Of a stretch of DNA of 64,000 bases, positions 1-13,049 are shown in pieces. Each line of letters begins with the position of its first letter. Position 1 is the first letter of the stretch. The position numbers were made by a program, and so were the translations under genes. The stretch comes from Liolophura sinensis (Eukaryota > Mollusca > Polyplacophora > Chitonida > Chitonidae), in NCBI RefSeq assembly GCF_032854445.1, contig NC_088301.1:12274281-12338280 (forward strand). Reading direction: 5' to 3'. Below the pieces are notes generated by a model that saw only the letters and a list, made by a program, of their open reading frames with translations, made no database searches and was not told where the DNA came from.

Positions 1-442
1 AGTAGCTTCGTCGTGACGTCAGAATAAAAACTGCACAGGATCTGAAGCATCACAAAGACCTGAAGAGGAAATTTGTCGCCATCAAACAAGGGAGATAATC
101 CAGATTGGCCACAATATGCGCAACGATAAGGCACAAAGCTATTAAATGATGGCTGTAATAAACATTGCCCTGTCACTACTTTTTGACGTTGTGGCTTTGA
201 AACCTTCATGCGTCGACATTTCAAGAGCGAATTAGTTTGATTAAAGTATGAGTGTAGCCATTAACTAGATTAAGAAACAAACATTTTTGTGTTCGCTATT
301 TTAATACTAAATTCTCATGGTGTTTATGCTTATGGTGTTTTAGAATTTGATTCTGTATTCCTGGTTTTGAAAGTTGGTTTGATTACCTATCTTCAGTGTT
401 GTTTAACAAATAGTTTATTGGAATAGTTCTTACATTTTTAAC
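1..442. other. Non-coding, nothing recognised
   Basis: AT-rich sequence running up to the first tandem array. I see no coding frame or known repeat in it. Confidence 0.5.
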
Positions 443-832
443 ATGGTGACATATGCGTATGTTATGTTGCAACTGAACAATTACTTCATGAGACGTAACT
501 GTGTATGCTATGCTGCAACTGAACATTTACTTCGTGACACGTAACTACATGTCCGTGTAAGCTGTGTTGCAATTTTACATTTGCTTCATAACATCTAACT
601 GTAGGTGCTGTGTATGCTATGTTGCAACTGAACATTTACTTCATGACGCGTAACTATGTGTATGCTATGTTGCAATTTTACATTTGCTTCATAACATCTA
701 ACTGGAGATGTTGTGTATGCTATGTTGCAACATAACATTTACTTCATGACACCTAACTCTGTGTATGCAATGCTGCGATTAAACACTTACTTCATGACAC
801 GTAGCTATGTGTATGCTATGTTGTGATACGTT
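443..832. repeat. Minisatellite, 48/55-bp units, about 7.5 copies
   Basis: Units start with GTGTATGCTATGTTGCAA and run on through a CTTCATGACACGTAACT-like segment. Two unit types alternate: a 48-bp type (GAACATTTAC core) and a 55-bp type (TTTACATTTGCTTCATAAC core). Units 2-5 therefore form a 103-bp higher-order repeat. The last copy is truncated near 832. Short open frames here are by-products of the repeat. Confidence 0.9.
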
Positions 833-1227
833 ATATTCACAAGTGTTACAGCATACACCGACACATAGTCCCTTAAATTACCCATGTAATAATTATCGTA
901 TTCTCTTAAGAAGGAATAAATATGTGTGCTTTTGTATTTCTGTTACATTGGATATGACTAAATATGAGAGTAATTCTAACGTACTAATTTTTCAGTAATC
1001 ATATCACATATGATCAATTCCTATTCATGGCATTGTACAAAGAACGTTGCCAACAGGCAGGAGCTCAATCCCAGATTTCGTCAGTATTAGATAAACTATA
1101 TGGAGAGTAAAACCATGCAGAACATATGCGTATGGATTGGCCGATGACGACAATACAAGCTCTTGTGATGTACAGAAAACAGTCAGTGCGTGAGAAGTGA
1201 TGCACATCAAAGGTTAGGCTGTGGCAT

Positions 1228-1372
1228 ATACGATATATGGCTACGCGAAATTCAGTTTGTACGTGGATATATTGACTGTACATATGGCTTCGCGAATTTA
1301 ACCTTGGGCATGGATATGCTGACTGTACGTATAACTTCGCGAATTTGACGTTGGGCATGGGTATTTTAAGTT
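1228..1372. repeat. Short tandem array, 47-bp unit, about 2.7 copies
   Basis: A unit containing TTCGCGAATTT, a GGGCATGGATATG-like segment and TGACTGTAC repeats at 47-bp spacing. The first copy is diverged (TACGCGAAATT). The overlapping minus-strand frames have repetitive composition and are not credible genes. Confidence 0.85.
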
Positions 1373-1388
1373 CATGGCATACCAACAG

Positions 1389-1876
1389 TGGTGTATCTGT
1401 TGCAGTCTGTTGGTGGTGGTGTGTCTATTACAGTCTGTAGGAGGTGGTGTATCTATTACAGTTCGTTAGAAGTACTGTGTCTGTTACAGACTGTTGGTGG
1501 TGATGTGTCTAGTACAGTCTGTAGGAGGTGTTTTATCTATTACAGTCCGTTTGAAGTGCTGTGTCTATTACAGACTGTTGGAAGTGCTGTGTCTGTTACA
1601 CTCTGTTGGAGGTGGCATGTCTATTTCAGCCTGTTGGAGGCGGTGTGTCTAGTACAGTCTGTTGGAAGTGTTGTGTCTATTCCAGTCTGTTGGAGGTGGT
1701 GTGTTTGTGTGTTAAGGAATATGGAAGGTTTTGTAATTGAGCATCTTGGAGGTTTCGTGTCTGTTAAAGCATCTTGGAGGTTTTGTGTCTGTTAGGACAT
1801 GTTGGAGGTTTTGTCTCTTAGGGCATGTTGGAGGAATTGTGTGTGTTAGAGCATCTTGGAGGCTAACAAGCTGGCT
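1389..1876. repeat. Minisatellite, 28-bp unit, about 17 copies
   Basis: The unit is GTCTGTTGGAGGTGGTGTGT followed by CTATTACA, repeated head to tail. After about 1700 the variant GCATCTTGGAGGTTTTGTGT plus CTGTTAAA takes over, with one 26-bp copy. Because 28 is not a multiple of 3, the open frame at 1388-1795 shows a peptide period of 28 residues, one cycle per three DNA units. This explains the frame without any need for a gene. Confidence 0.92.
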
Positions 1877-3960
1877 AAAAGTGGAGGCGGAAAAGATCGT
1901 GTGGTTCCCGAGAGATTTTTCTTACCACACAATGGACGATTGCCAGCAGCATATGTCGACATTACATGACCGTTGAAACACCACAGACTTTTTTGGGTAC
2001 AGATGTTAGAGAACTTCTACTGCGGTTGGATGTTCACGAGGCCTTGTCCACCTGAGCAAGCTTAAGCCACACCGGACGTAGTTACAACTCACCGCTGGAG
2101 CCACCGCCTCAATTTCCGTCCGAATCCAAGGACGACGACCTCCGGGCAGAAACGTGGACAAAGTGGAGATATGACTTACGGGGTGGCCGTTTGATATAGA
2201 CCTTCATCAAGCTGTCAGCTTGAGTTTATTACGGGAAAATGAAATCAAGCTTATCTGATGGCCTGTTAAGGCTCCCATTGATTCCTAGGCACTTTTGCGT
2301 GGCAGCAGATCGTCGCGTGTTGATTGTAAAGGTTATCGCTCCAAAAAGAGAAGGTTTTTTAATCAAATTCAACAATTCCCCATCGACTACTGACAGGATG
2401 TTCGGTGGTAAAAAAGGCCTTTCTCGCAGAACTGGCCAAGAAACGGATCTTGCGCCTTATCAATTTGCGAGCTATCTGAAAATGTATCTTGGGAGGGAAC
2501 CTGGTAAAGACTTGGGTCACCCCTGGACAGGTTCGATTTCGTTTTCCATTATCAGAGTCGACTTTTACCCAACCCCCAATGGACACTGCTGTCGAATCAC
2601 GGCGTCAGAAGAGCCATATGGGACCAGGGTTAAATGAAAACAAGAATCGTATCTGGTAGCAACGCGAGAAGGAAAAAAAGGAAAACGGAATTGGTCGTAA
2701 AGCGGTATTTCTAAAGAGAAAGAGGCAAGGGTATGGTTAAACAGGAAGGGCATACTTTAAACGTGCCTGATAAAGTTGTCATTAGGGTAGAGCGACAAGT
2801 TAACCTGCCATCAGGCTGCCAAAGCATCTGACCATGGAATGAACTCTCTCGCATTCCATACACGTCATCGTTTTCTCAGAAGAGTCATTGGCCGAGACAA
2901 GTCCGCATCTCGAACGACTCAAAGGGTAATCAAGATGGTACAGTAGCAGCACCCGTGCATACAAATGACACGGGCCAAATTTCACTTCCGTTTTATTTAG
3001 CCTGTTAGACCGTAAAGAGCGCGCCAATTTCTTAACATTGAACAGGTTCACAGCGCCGTGAAATAATGTCGCTTTGAAAGGAAAACTTTTACATCTTAAG
3101 CAGAGGAAATAAAGGTCGAAAGTTGTTCAGGCCCACTGGAAATAAAGAAACGAAATAACATTCAAATGACTGAACGAAGAGTGCCATTTGAAAATTAAAA
3201 CACATTCGTTTATGCACTGTAGTTAACGGCAGGTGCAAATGGCTTACTGCTACGAAATCTTTGATATAAAACTTACTTTCAAAAATTCCCATGCCAAAAT
3301 GTGAGAAAAAAAAATTACCAATTTGACGTCACTTTCACAAAGATTTTATTTGTCCATCCATTTTTTATTCTAAAGAAAACGCTGATATCTAACATGCGGG
3401 ATATAAACACAAGGTTGTCATGAACACAGCGTACATAAGGTTTTCGCTCGTCCGTGAGTGTTTGTGAATTCATTTTGTCTTTTATATTTCTTTACACGTT
3501 TTTTCTCTAGGCGTTCATCGTGATTGTCCATTTTGTTCTTGTGCTGTATTTCAAAGGCCACAAGTGATAAACTAACACCTTCCAATTTTGTTTCCATTAC
3601 TCATGTACACTCTATACTCGAGAGTAACGATGGGAAGGTTTATAAATGCCAAGAGGCCCATGCACAGCTTTGGGCGAACCTATACACTACTCAGGGTATC
3701 TTACAAACCTCCTTATTCTTTCAGAAAGTTTCATCTAATAACACCAAGCCTTACTCTATATTATGAGAGGCTTTGCGATTATTGACCAGGAACGTCCATC
3801 TTGGTTGACGAATGTCTGTTTCCACACATAATCCATTGGACATTTCAGAAACTCTAATCTAATCAGCTGTGAGTCATCATTTCAGTCCGCTTTTCATGAA
3901 TTATAACTTTGTTTTCAGGGAACACTCTGATCTATATATCAACCCAATTAGCATTGCATT
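1877..3960. other. Non-coding stretch; a 132-codon frame at 2239-2637 is not recognised
   Basis: The frame at 2239-2637 (+) encodes a basic 132-residue product with no domain, signal peptide or family I recognise. Antisense frames overlap it, and I see no polyadenylation signal just downstream. The rest of the stretch is AT-rich and featureless to me. Confidence 0.3.
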
Positions 3961-3985
3961 AAACACCAATAAATAAATAAATAAA
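3961..3985 (+). repeat. SINE 3' tail remnant
   Basis: AAACACCAATAAATAAATAA matches the end of the abundant SINE, including its AAAT-type tail. Nothing recognisable of the body precedes it. Confidence 0.55.
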
Positions 3986-3989
3986 GGTA

Positions 3990-4150
3990 AGGGTTTTACT
4001 CCAACTAACTTACACGCTCCTATGGCTTAAGCAGAATTAGTCAAAAAATGCAGTGATGTTAATTGCAATTTACTAGATGTCACTGGCCGAGAAATACTCC
4101 AAATGTTGGGTTGTCATCATGATTACCATATAATCACAATAAAACAATGC
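3990..4150 (+). repeat. Dispersed repeat family A, partial copy
   Basis: Shares an ordered series of blocks with 20120-20270 and 26740-26850: an ACTTACAC-like stretch, CTTAAGCAGAAT, an AAAAATGCAGTGATGTTAA block, then GCAATTTACTAGA and TCACTGG. This copy lacks the first half seen at 19960-20110. Confidence 0.6.
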
Positions 4151-4209
4151 AAGGTATATGGCCACGGGGATTCGTAGTCCACCAGCACAATGCTGTTTTA
4201 TGCAGGAAT

Positions 4210-4250
4210 ACATTATAATTAAAGACGTACGGCATGGAGAGAAATTTGTT
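4210..4250 (+). repeat. Repeat family A, leading-edge fragment
   Basis: ATAATTAAAGACGTACGGCA followed by TGGAGAGAAA matches the block that opens the copy at 19960 and that abuts the (TA)n tract at 22655. Similarity fades after about 40 bp. Confidence 0.5.
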
Positions 4251-4513
4251 CGAAAGTCTGTGATTCAGAGCAATTGCAAGACTCTAGCAAGTGCTTTGTT
4301 AACACTACGGCAACATCAACATCGTTAAAGTCGCCATCTTGCATCTCCTGCATCTGCTAATTTGTCTCTTAAGAGAAAGGAGCTCTTGAGCATAACAAGA
4401 ACTTTTAGTCAGTGGGTGTGTTTATGATTCCATATAGAACCATTACAGTTCACGAAGTCTCGTCTACGAAACCTTTTTCCTATGTTAGAGTGTAACATAT
4501 TCACCAGCAGTTA

Positions 4514-4771
4514 ATGTTGATGTGGTCAAGCGGAAATGAACAATGTCTGACAGTAAACGTAAATGTCACTCATCCTCGTCTCGAAATTGTCTTCCTTACA
4601 GGGGCTGGATGGCGTGAGGTGGTACCATATAGGCGGATAACCTCGTTAAGAAATCACCCTGATGGCCCCTTTAGTCCTTTCTTGCCTGTACAGACGAACA
4701 CAGATGACTTGCTGGAAGAGATAATTCCGCCCGAAATTCATTTATCTCGAAATGACATACCCAATATTTAA
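4514..4771 (+). CDS. Possible isolated exon or coding remnant, unrecognised
   Basis: The frame is open for 85 codons. Within it a pyrimidine-rich run ending in CCTTACAG at about 4601 resembles a splice acceptor. The 56 codons after it have a balanced, protein-like composition (PDGPFSPFLPVQTNTDDLLE, then IIPPEIHLS) and end at TAA. I recognise no family and see no matching upstream exon. It could be a terminal exon, a decayed transposon fragment or chance. Confidence 0.15.
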   Translation: MLMWSSGNEQCLTVNVNVTHPRLEIVFLTGAGWREVVPYRRITSLRNHPDGPFSPFLPVQTNTDDLLEEIIPPEIHLSRNDIPNI

Positions 4772-7700
4772 CCTTCAACCAGCATTTCATCCATGTCGAT
4801 ATGATTTTAAATAATGACTTTGCTTCGTGCGTCGTTTTTAACACTCTATGTTGTATTTACGCTCACGTTCATTAAGGGTAGGCACCTGTAGTTACGCTTG
4901 TTTTAATTCTCAGGATTGAATTTACATTCATGTACCAGCCTTCGACCAAAACGGACGTTCCAGGTGGATAATCGTAATGCTACTTCCCAAATCAACGTTC
5001 AACACATACACTAAAGAACTAGTTTAGAACTAAGTTTAGGGCAAGTACAAAATTAGAGCGAATGCATGAAAACAACATTAGCCAACATTTTCCAATAATC
5101 ACGGAAAGATACAAAGAATGTTCCAGGTGAGTGACTTAAATCAGAATATTCCGAATTGATCATTTATTATTTGCAGTATTTAGCAAATGACACCGGCATT
5201 ATCCGATCAATTAATAGAAAAGCGATGAAAATGCCACATTAGTGTTATATAGTTTTCAAAGCGGACGTAGGGAATAGAAGAGTAATTCAAGTTTAGGTTT
5301 ACATTAACTGTTACATTTCCCACACTGTTTATGCAGATATAGATGTATGTATCACGATATCATATAGGCCATTATTTAAGAAACAAGAAAACATTGATCA
5401 ATACGTGGTCACAAATTGTAACGCTTGCAGTAACATATGTGCCCACTATCAAGAAAATGCAGTTAGGATATTTCTTTCATTTATCATTTTAAATTCCATA
5501 AGCATGTTTTCCAGATGAAAGATTCACTGCCTGGGGATGTCATAATTATTAAACAAAAAATGGGAGGAACCGCAAAATCCTATTATAGAATGAAGTAATT
5601 CTGTGGCTGAACTCGATCAACAATAATTTACTTTAAGCCCTGTATCTGCTACTGTCATGATTTAAATTGTTTTTAAAATTTTTTGACATAATATAACGTC
5701 AAAAAATGGCAAATTTATTTTTATCGCTAGTAGTCATATGATCCCTTCCTATCGATTGTCATGGAATTCTATAATAGCGGGGACAATACTGTTTATTCCC
5801 AGAGACGATAGCGTATAGGCTTTCAGTCTTACAAGCCTGACTTGTGATCTACTTTAGTAAAACAGCTTACTCTCCACCTCCATGTGTACACACGTCGTAA
5901 AAGTAATTTGAGGACATCAAAAATCATTGCACACGATTTATAACCCTGCCCATTACAGAACATGTCCCTTTGTCAAAATGAATTATACGAAATGAATTAT
6001 ACGAGGCAAAAGAATACTGGCATTGAATAGGGGCTTATATTTTAACCTTATGAACAAAGAAAAGAGTCTTTCATTATTTGCTTAGTAATGCTATGTACGT
6101 CGGATGCAACGATGTATGGAGCTTGATGTGGAGCAATTCTAAGAAAATACACAGAAGGCATTTTAAGTGCTTCAGAATGATATCATGGAATATAAAAAAA
6201 CACAGTAAAGCGAAAATATGCGACTGGTTAAGAAATTTCAAAATTATGAACTAGAGAAAGTATTCTAACTGCATTCGACGTGTAGTTTGTGGTGTTACCT
6301 CTCACTGAAGAGAGTCAATGTTGAAAGTGACTGAGTGACTTTGCAGACATCTGCGTGTAGGTAACAAGTCACAAAACGCACGGCATAATGTGACAAGATG
6401 TTGTTAATGTGACATGTTTGTTTCAGCCCTCGGTGATTTACTTCCCAAAGGAAGGAGTATTATCGAAACTGATCACAAAGAAGCTAACAACTGATCACGA
6501 CTGTTTGCTTACGCGCCTCAAAGACTTCCAAAACACCAACGGTACAAATTGCTTCTTACTAATCTGGCTCCCAATCTATAAAAGAATTGACTTTTGCCTG
6601 ACCATGCGGGTCCTGTATCTCTGATCACATGACTGGTCAAGCAGTACGCTCTAAGGCTACTTAGATTTGACCAGACGTCTGACTCTGATTTCCTCTTGCT
6701 AGCCACAGAGAAAAGGTCATCAGGGCGGAAGACAATGCCCTCGGGGAGGAAATTCTCCTCTGACCATTCTAAGCTTCTCCATGTCCACTACCTGATGGCT
6801 AGATCATTTAGGTCAAGGTACTAGTCACGCGATAATATTGTCGGTCTGCTGCCTAACTGGTACTTCGTTATTGATATGTAATGCATCACTTGTTAATTAA
6901 TTTTGCATGGATGTATATCAAAATTAAGAGAGGAATATGTAATAACTATTACTGCAAGCATATAGCATACTGTTAAATTAAATGCGGTTGAATTCGAATT
7001 TCAAGCACAAAGGAGCAATTCGGCACGTCTTTGTCAGTACGATATCCTAAACCCTTTGCTACCTCTTAATTAAAGCTCATCTTCTACCAGATCACCTGAC
7101 ACTGATTCGTATTCCTGTGAAACATATCTAATTGATAAGGTACCATTATTATCGTCGAACTGGAGCGCGTACAGCAAGAGGTTGTCGCCCACACAAGCCA
7201 CTCGCTACAGCCTCCAAAGGCATCAAAGTGACGAAAACGCCGCCGTCTGCGTGTATAAGTAGCCACGATTACTTAAGTGACCAAAGCCCATAGTCTGCGT
7301 CTGACGGAGGACTTTTTATTACACGGCACATGGAGGTGTAAGTATGCTCTCATCTGTAGGTTGTCTCTCTAAAACAGACAGTCTGCTGCTGTTAAGAACT
7401 AGACTGAGTGTATAACTCGGTCTGTTAGAAGCACACTAGACGGATCCTGCTCAGATGGGAGAAAAGGGACCTCTGCATGAGGCACCTCCATGTGACCTGT
7501 GGTAAGCATTAAATCATAATGAAGCAGTTCCGGGATTGTTAACGCACCAATAACCTTTGGAATTTCGCGTACAATGCAGTTTTCTACAAAGGTGTGACCT
7601 TTAATCTACATGAGGCCATTGGTTTTCCGTACTGTTTATTTAGTAAATTTGACAACTTCAACCTCAAAAATATGTATGCCCTAACGTTCGCGTGGTACAA

Positions 7701-8498
7701 TGTCATTACCACACGCTTGCACTTTGCTATACAACATATCAAAAAGTCAACCAAGCATGACCACATTTCTTTTGAGCTGTGGTTCCTGGAAGTGAAACCA
7801 TAGCACTTCGTTACGTTGGTAACCTACAGGGTGGTAGGAAGTAACACTGGCAAAAAAGTTTTCGGTTGTATCCAAAACAGACAAAATCCTGATATATTTT
7901 AACTAGGTGCAAACTAACAGTGCAGAAATAAAGCATCAACCAAAAATATCTGTGTGACAGTATTAGCCAATCAGTGCTCCTTCAGTCTTCAGTTCGGAGG
8001 CAATTTTGGACCCAACTGGGTGAATTGCACACGTGTAACCTTTACAAGGGATGCCTTTAAATCCCTTGGTTGAGATTCTATTGGTATTTCTATAATATTC
8101 TATATTCTAAAATATTTCTACGCTGACATTTTATGTTGGCGTAAAAAAATGTTCATATATCGAATCATCAAGATGAGAACATCAGAACTGAGTTAAGTGC
8201 ATTCTAGTATAGGTATCCAAGAAACGTCAATAGTTATCGTACCGCGACCCGAACATCTAAACCATGAAGGCATATGGCCAGAACACCTAGCAGATCTAGC
8301 CCAAAAACATACACCCTACAGCATAAATCTGGTCCTGAGAATACTGGATACGCCAGTATCCGTCATTAATGTGGTATATATCCATCAAAGGTAAAAGGTG
8401 TGTTGTCCTCTAACCACAGGGCATACTCTACGCAATAAGAGAATTCAGTGACCCAATCCAACTTCTATGTACGGTCAAAATTGCTGTAACTTAAGTTA
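4772..8498. other. Non-coding, nothing recognised
   Basis: Long AT-rich stretch with only short chance frames. A 14-bp direct duplication (AAATGAATTATACG) sits near 5978-6004. I see no SINE, known MITE or coding signal. Confidence 0.5.
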
Positions 8499-8510
8499 CA
8501 TTCTAAAATA

Positions 8511-8761
8511 GATTTATTCATTTCTATGATTAGTGTTTTAAGCCATACTCAAGAATATTTCCCTTATACGACGTCGGGCAGCATTATATGGTGGGAAAAA
8601 ACAGGGAATAGCCCAGAGGAAACCCCCGACCATCCGCAGGTTGCTACTAAACCTTGTAACATACAACCGAAGAAGAAATAAGTATGAGCTGGATTTGAAC
8701 TGACGACGACCGCTCCTAGGTGAAGGTGCCACGCTGGCACACTAAGCCACAGAGGCCCCAT
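8511..8761 (-). mobile_element. SINE family 1, near full-length, with target-site duplication
   Basis: Read on the minus strand, it has the tRNA-like head (GGGGCCTCTGTGGCTTAGTG), a B-box-like AGTTCAAATCC, the conserved body and a TTGAGTATGGCTTAAAAC-type end. CATTCTAAAATA at 8499-8510 and CATTGTAAAATA at 8762-8773 flank it and differ at one base, which fits a 12-bp target-site duplication. Frames inside it are not genes. Confidence 0.85.
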
Positions 8762-8833
8762 CATTGTAAAATATATGAGCACCACACGATTTTTTTTTTA
8801 CACCATGTAACATTTTTTAAAAATTTTTGCTAT

Positions 8834-8905
8834 GACCCAACCCGATATGGACCCGAAGGCCTGCTGACTTCGACGCGGACGCTGTAACCATTAGGCCATG
8901 GCGTC
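8834..8905 (-). pseudogene. tRNA-Arg-like pseudogene or SINE head
   Basis: On the minus strand about 72 nt resemble a tRNA-Arg: the A-box region TGGCCTAATGGTTACAGCGT fits, and a TCG triplet lies near the anticodon position. The B box is decayed (GGGTCCATATC instead of GGTTCGANNCC) and the acceptor stem pairs poorly. It is therefore a pseudogene or the head of another tRNA-derived SINE, not a working tRNA. Confidence 0.45.
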
Positions 8906-9755
8906 GTTGTGTCTTAATGCATGGCTGTCATTACCAGTACGGCTTTGAACCCTGGCATAGTCAACCTGCAGACAACCAGAAAAAGTCGAAAAAGCTCTTC
9001 CTTTGTGCTCATGCTCTTTCTTAGAGTCTTTGGAGTAAATGTACTTTATGGTTTAATCTCATTGAAACATTATACATTATAGAATTTAATTTATAATGAA
9101 ATCCATGCGTCCTTATTTTATCACGCCGTAATCAATTTCAAAAAATAAAAATATTTCATGCACAAAATCATTTTCGAAAGTAAAAAGAAAATCAACTGGT
9201 TTTGTATTAGCTCGAAAATTTGATATGTCAATCTTATTCACCCCCGACACCCACACCCCCACCTTCCTAAATGAGCACTTTATATTCTAATTACTTTCAA
9301 ATTTGAAACCCACGATTTTATCAGGTTTCCCAACAAAGGCAGCTAATCCAATGAAATTGTCGGTTTATTTTTTCAATTGTTCTGGATGTCATACATTCCT
9401 TAGTGTTCCAAGCAAATGTGTGGTCTATGAATGAAATCTATCTTTAAAAGCAAAATCGCATGAAAGTTCCTTTCATCGAAACGAGTGGATTATAATATCA
9501 AGATGGCTACCAAAATATCACATAACTGATATAACGAAGAGCATATTAATAGGGGCAGTGATCGTCAATAGAAATGATTGAATGGAATCATAAATTTGGC
9601 GTTTTCCAAGCCCTGAAAAGAGATGATACACGCTACTAGAGATAAAGTATTTTCATGGACTGCAGATAATTGTTTTCGACCCGTAATGAACTCGGGTGTA
9701 TTTGCCGAGGTCAGGTTACGATGTGCTGGGGAATTCGGGGCTGTAGCTATGATAG
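8906..9755. other. Non-coding, nothing firm
   Basis: AT-rich sequence. A minus-strand B-box-like motif (GGGTTCAAAGCC near 8940-8953) may be another decayed SINE head. Nothing else was recognised. Confidence 0.4.
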
Positions 9756-9856
9756 TATTTATTTAATTATTTCATCGATGTTACACGCCGTACTCAAGTT
9801 TACATTTTACTTGTTCGACGGCAACCAGCATTAAGGTAGAAGAAAATCGGGATAAT
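9756..9856 (-). repeat. SINE family 1, 3' fragment
   Basis: An ATTTATTTAATTATTT tail, CACGCCGTACTCAAG, then a diverged CGACGGCAACCAGCATTA block match the SINE 3' half on the minus strand. Similarity is lost before the tRNA-like head. Confidence 0.65.
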
Positions 9857-9999
9857 GATAGTAGGAAAGCACCATTATAGAAAAAGAAATGTCAATACGT
9901 AAACCCTATACTGTTCCATTACAGAAGTTAACGAACCACCCCAAATATCGACAAAAATGTGACGAAATACATTATATCTGGTTAACATAATTTAATACT

Positions 10000-10310
10000 T
10001 GTTTATTTCATTATTGTTTATCGACATCTCAAAAATTTTTCACTTATACGATCATGGCATGTTTTAATGGTGGAATAAATTTGAATGACGGAGTAAATCC
10101 ACATATTCTGGCGAGTTTCTGGTAAACTATCCAACATTTGACAAATATCATACTGGTGGAAGTTAGGTGGTCTCCAGTGAAGTTGATGCAACGCCACTGA
10201 CCGCTTATTGCCTTCGAGGTACCGCTAACAATGGTAGCCGGAGAATCTTGAAAGTTTTCCATCCGACAATGGGACAGAATCCCGGTCTCGCGTGACCAAG
10301 TGACTGAGGG
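10000..10310 (-). repeat. Old SINE family 1 copy, strongly diverged
   Basis: A GTTTATTTCATTATTGTTTA tail, CTCAAAAATTTTTCACTTAT, ATACGATCATGGCATG and TAATGGTGG keep the order of the SINE 3' end. Beyond about 10075 the match is uncertain. The 89-codon minus-strand frame over this region is a by-product. Confidence 0.45.
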
Positions 10311-13039
10311 CATGCAAGCATCTTAGACAAGCATCATTCGGCACTAAAAGCCTGTATAGATGAAAAATTAAATATACCATCGCGTGCACGTATCAGGAAA
10401 AAATCAAATAACTTTGGGTAATCACAAACTGTGCAGCCAGAAGCCGTTTAAACGTTCATGTGATTAGAAGGCACTATAACGGCATTTCCCGTCCACATAC
10501 ATTCCGAAAATTAACATTTTGTTGGAATATTATCATTTGCAATGCATGAGGTTCAATGGGGGAAGGTGGTGTTTTTTTAAATCAGCATGATGGTCCGATG
10601 TTTGGACAGCATGGTCTTGGCCTAAATGGGACAGTGAAAGGCTATTTGGACATGGAGGTCAAACACAGCTGTATTTGGACACGAGTAATGAGCCGACGGC
10701 TTCAAGAAGGTCAAGATTGACGGGTACCTCGGAGAGTTGAGAAGACCCGACACTGGAACCAAAGTGAATTATCATCGAGCAAAGCCTGGTGTGGCACTCA
10801 AGACGACAGCTGCCCTTACAAAGCCACACATCTTCGTAATAATGGCTCAGGTTGCCTTACATCAAAAGAGAGTCGTTTCTCAAACCAGACCTGACTCTTT
10901 CCACGCTATCACTCACAACTCTGTGCATATAGCCAACGGCTAGTCTTCCAGATGGATTTAGCATCCATCAAACCCACAGAAGCAGGATGCCTGCGTGCTG
11001 TGCATTCATGGCCATGTTGCAAAGAACAAGTACGATCACCTTGTGTCGGTAAATCTATTACATTAGTCTATATCTCCTTCACATTGGCTTGGTTGTTTCC
11101 AAATGCACGGAACGCACGGGATAGCATCCTGGCAGAGGTGGGTTAAGGTCAGATCGCATGGAACACAAAACTACCCGCAAATATGGTGCTTTGGTGCAAG
11201 TTTAAGTTTGGTGCGAAAACATTCGATCTGGGTATGTTCTTTAAAGACTCAGTGCATGGAGGCATAAGAGTATCAACTTTGCAACGGATACAGACACATC
11301 AACTTTTTAGTTGAGGCAACATCTCTCTTGTATCAAACAGCATGTACACGAGAACAATAGCCTATATGATGTGTTGTGTTGACCATCGATTGAAACCATC
11401 ATGTCTCGTAACGCGCAAACGTATCCAATGCACCGTGAGTTTATCCGTTTTAGATCAAGAGAACTCTATATGCACTCACCTTGTATGAAAATCACCATAT
11501 ATTTATATAATAAGTAACTATAGATCATTTATATTAACACGAATCAAAATACCCTGTGTTAAATATTAATAAAAAGTCTTTGAGTTAGTTAACGGAATAA
11601 CATATTCCTCCAGGGATACAGAATGTGGTGTTACACCTTCCATTATACAATAGGGTGTAAAATCATGCATACGTATTACACATAGAATTGATTATGACGA
11701 TAAGCGATCATTCAGTAAATCAATCAATGTATTACTGAATAAAACCTTTTTTGGCACAATTTTGTAGTACGTTTTGTGTAATAGAACATGATATTGCTGT
11801 CTGATATGGCATTACACGCTGTAAATAGTATTAAATCTTGAATAATAATGTACTCTCAGTGTTACATACCGCTTTCTATCCACTGTAAGTACAACGTGTA
11901 GCGACTTATTTATTAAAACAGTATTGTCCATTTCATTATCAAACTACTGATGCTATAGCATGTTATCTGAACATATTCAGTTGAATATCTAACATACCAC
12001 TGGCAAAAATGGGTTCTGTGTATAAAGTCATCAGATATGTTATATTCTATATTGCCCACAAATATCTGAACAATATGTTAAATGCTCCTCAGGATTCACA
12101 GTTTTGCTTTTTGAGCGAAAGTAGTTCGTGGCTTTTTAACGGAGGTTCTTTATATCCGGAATCTGTCTATCATATAAATAGAACAAAACCAATTGTACTT
12201 CTTAGACATAATACAAATCTGAAATTGTATATGAGATGACTACAACTAATTTGGAAAAGAATAATTTCACTGAAGAACTCATTATACTGTCGTTTTTTAA
12301 AGACCAGACCTAATAGAAGGTCTGCAGATTGCATACGAATGATCTACCCGTTTACAATAAATAACTAGCTATTGACATTTTTTATTTTTATAACATTCCA
12401 AATAATACATGGGGTAAAATAAGTCGCCCAACCGTCTCTCGTTTATTTCATTCCTCCGTGCTATACAAAACTATATGTGTAAGAAAAAGTGACGAGGGAC
12501 AAACTGCCGTCCTCAGTTGAAAGCCTGAGCATCTCTCTGACAATTCCCGACGTCATGTGTTGGGAAATGTACCAGATTATTTCTCTTGGGAAACGGCAAA
12601 TACAACTGATTTTTTCCTTCTCGGTTTGCAAGAATGTTGCCAAACGTAATACGTCTTATTCCTTATTTCTGATAGCCAGACTTTGGAAGTTTGCCAAACA
12701 ATTACGTGGACCTCAGTCAGAATGTTTTTGTATGGCCCTTGGTCGTTTCTTTTTCTCTATGCGCATAAAGAGTTACTCTTAAAGTCATAACTCAGTGCGG
12801 TGCCACACTTCCTGGACAGTCCTCCTCGCACGTCAGAGACCCAGGTCATGGGGTACGACTATTTACGGAGAACAGATAAGTTTTGGACTTTAAAACGACT
12901 TAGTCTGATAAATAAAAAAAACACTGGGAAACCTGCTACAGTATATTTGTCATAATATTATGGTGATTTCACATATAAAAATAACAGGTATGTACCGCAA
13001 ACATGAAAAAAATGAATCCTGATTAAACACGGTTTAGCT
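10311..13039. other. Non-coding, nothing recognised
   Basis: Contains AT-rich sequence and open frames of 60-97 codons (for example 10737-10943, 12009-12239 and 12489-12782). None shows a domain or splice context I recognise. Confidence 0.45.
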
Positions 13040-13049
13040 TTTGTTCCGT

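Noticed and set aside
1388-1795. 135-codon frame with 28-residue repeats
   Set aside because: Explained fully by a 28-bp tandem unit read in three phases.
2239-2637. 132-codon + frame as a candidate gene
   Set aside because: No recognised domain, antisense frames overlap, and no clear start context or polyadenylation signal. Kept only as an unrecognised frame in the stretch entry.
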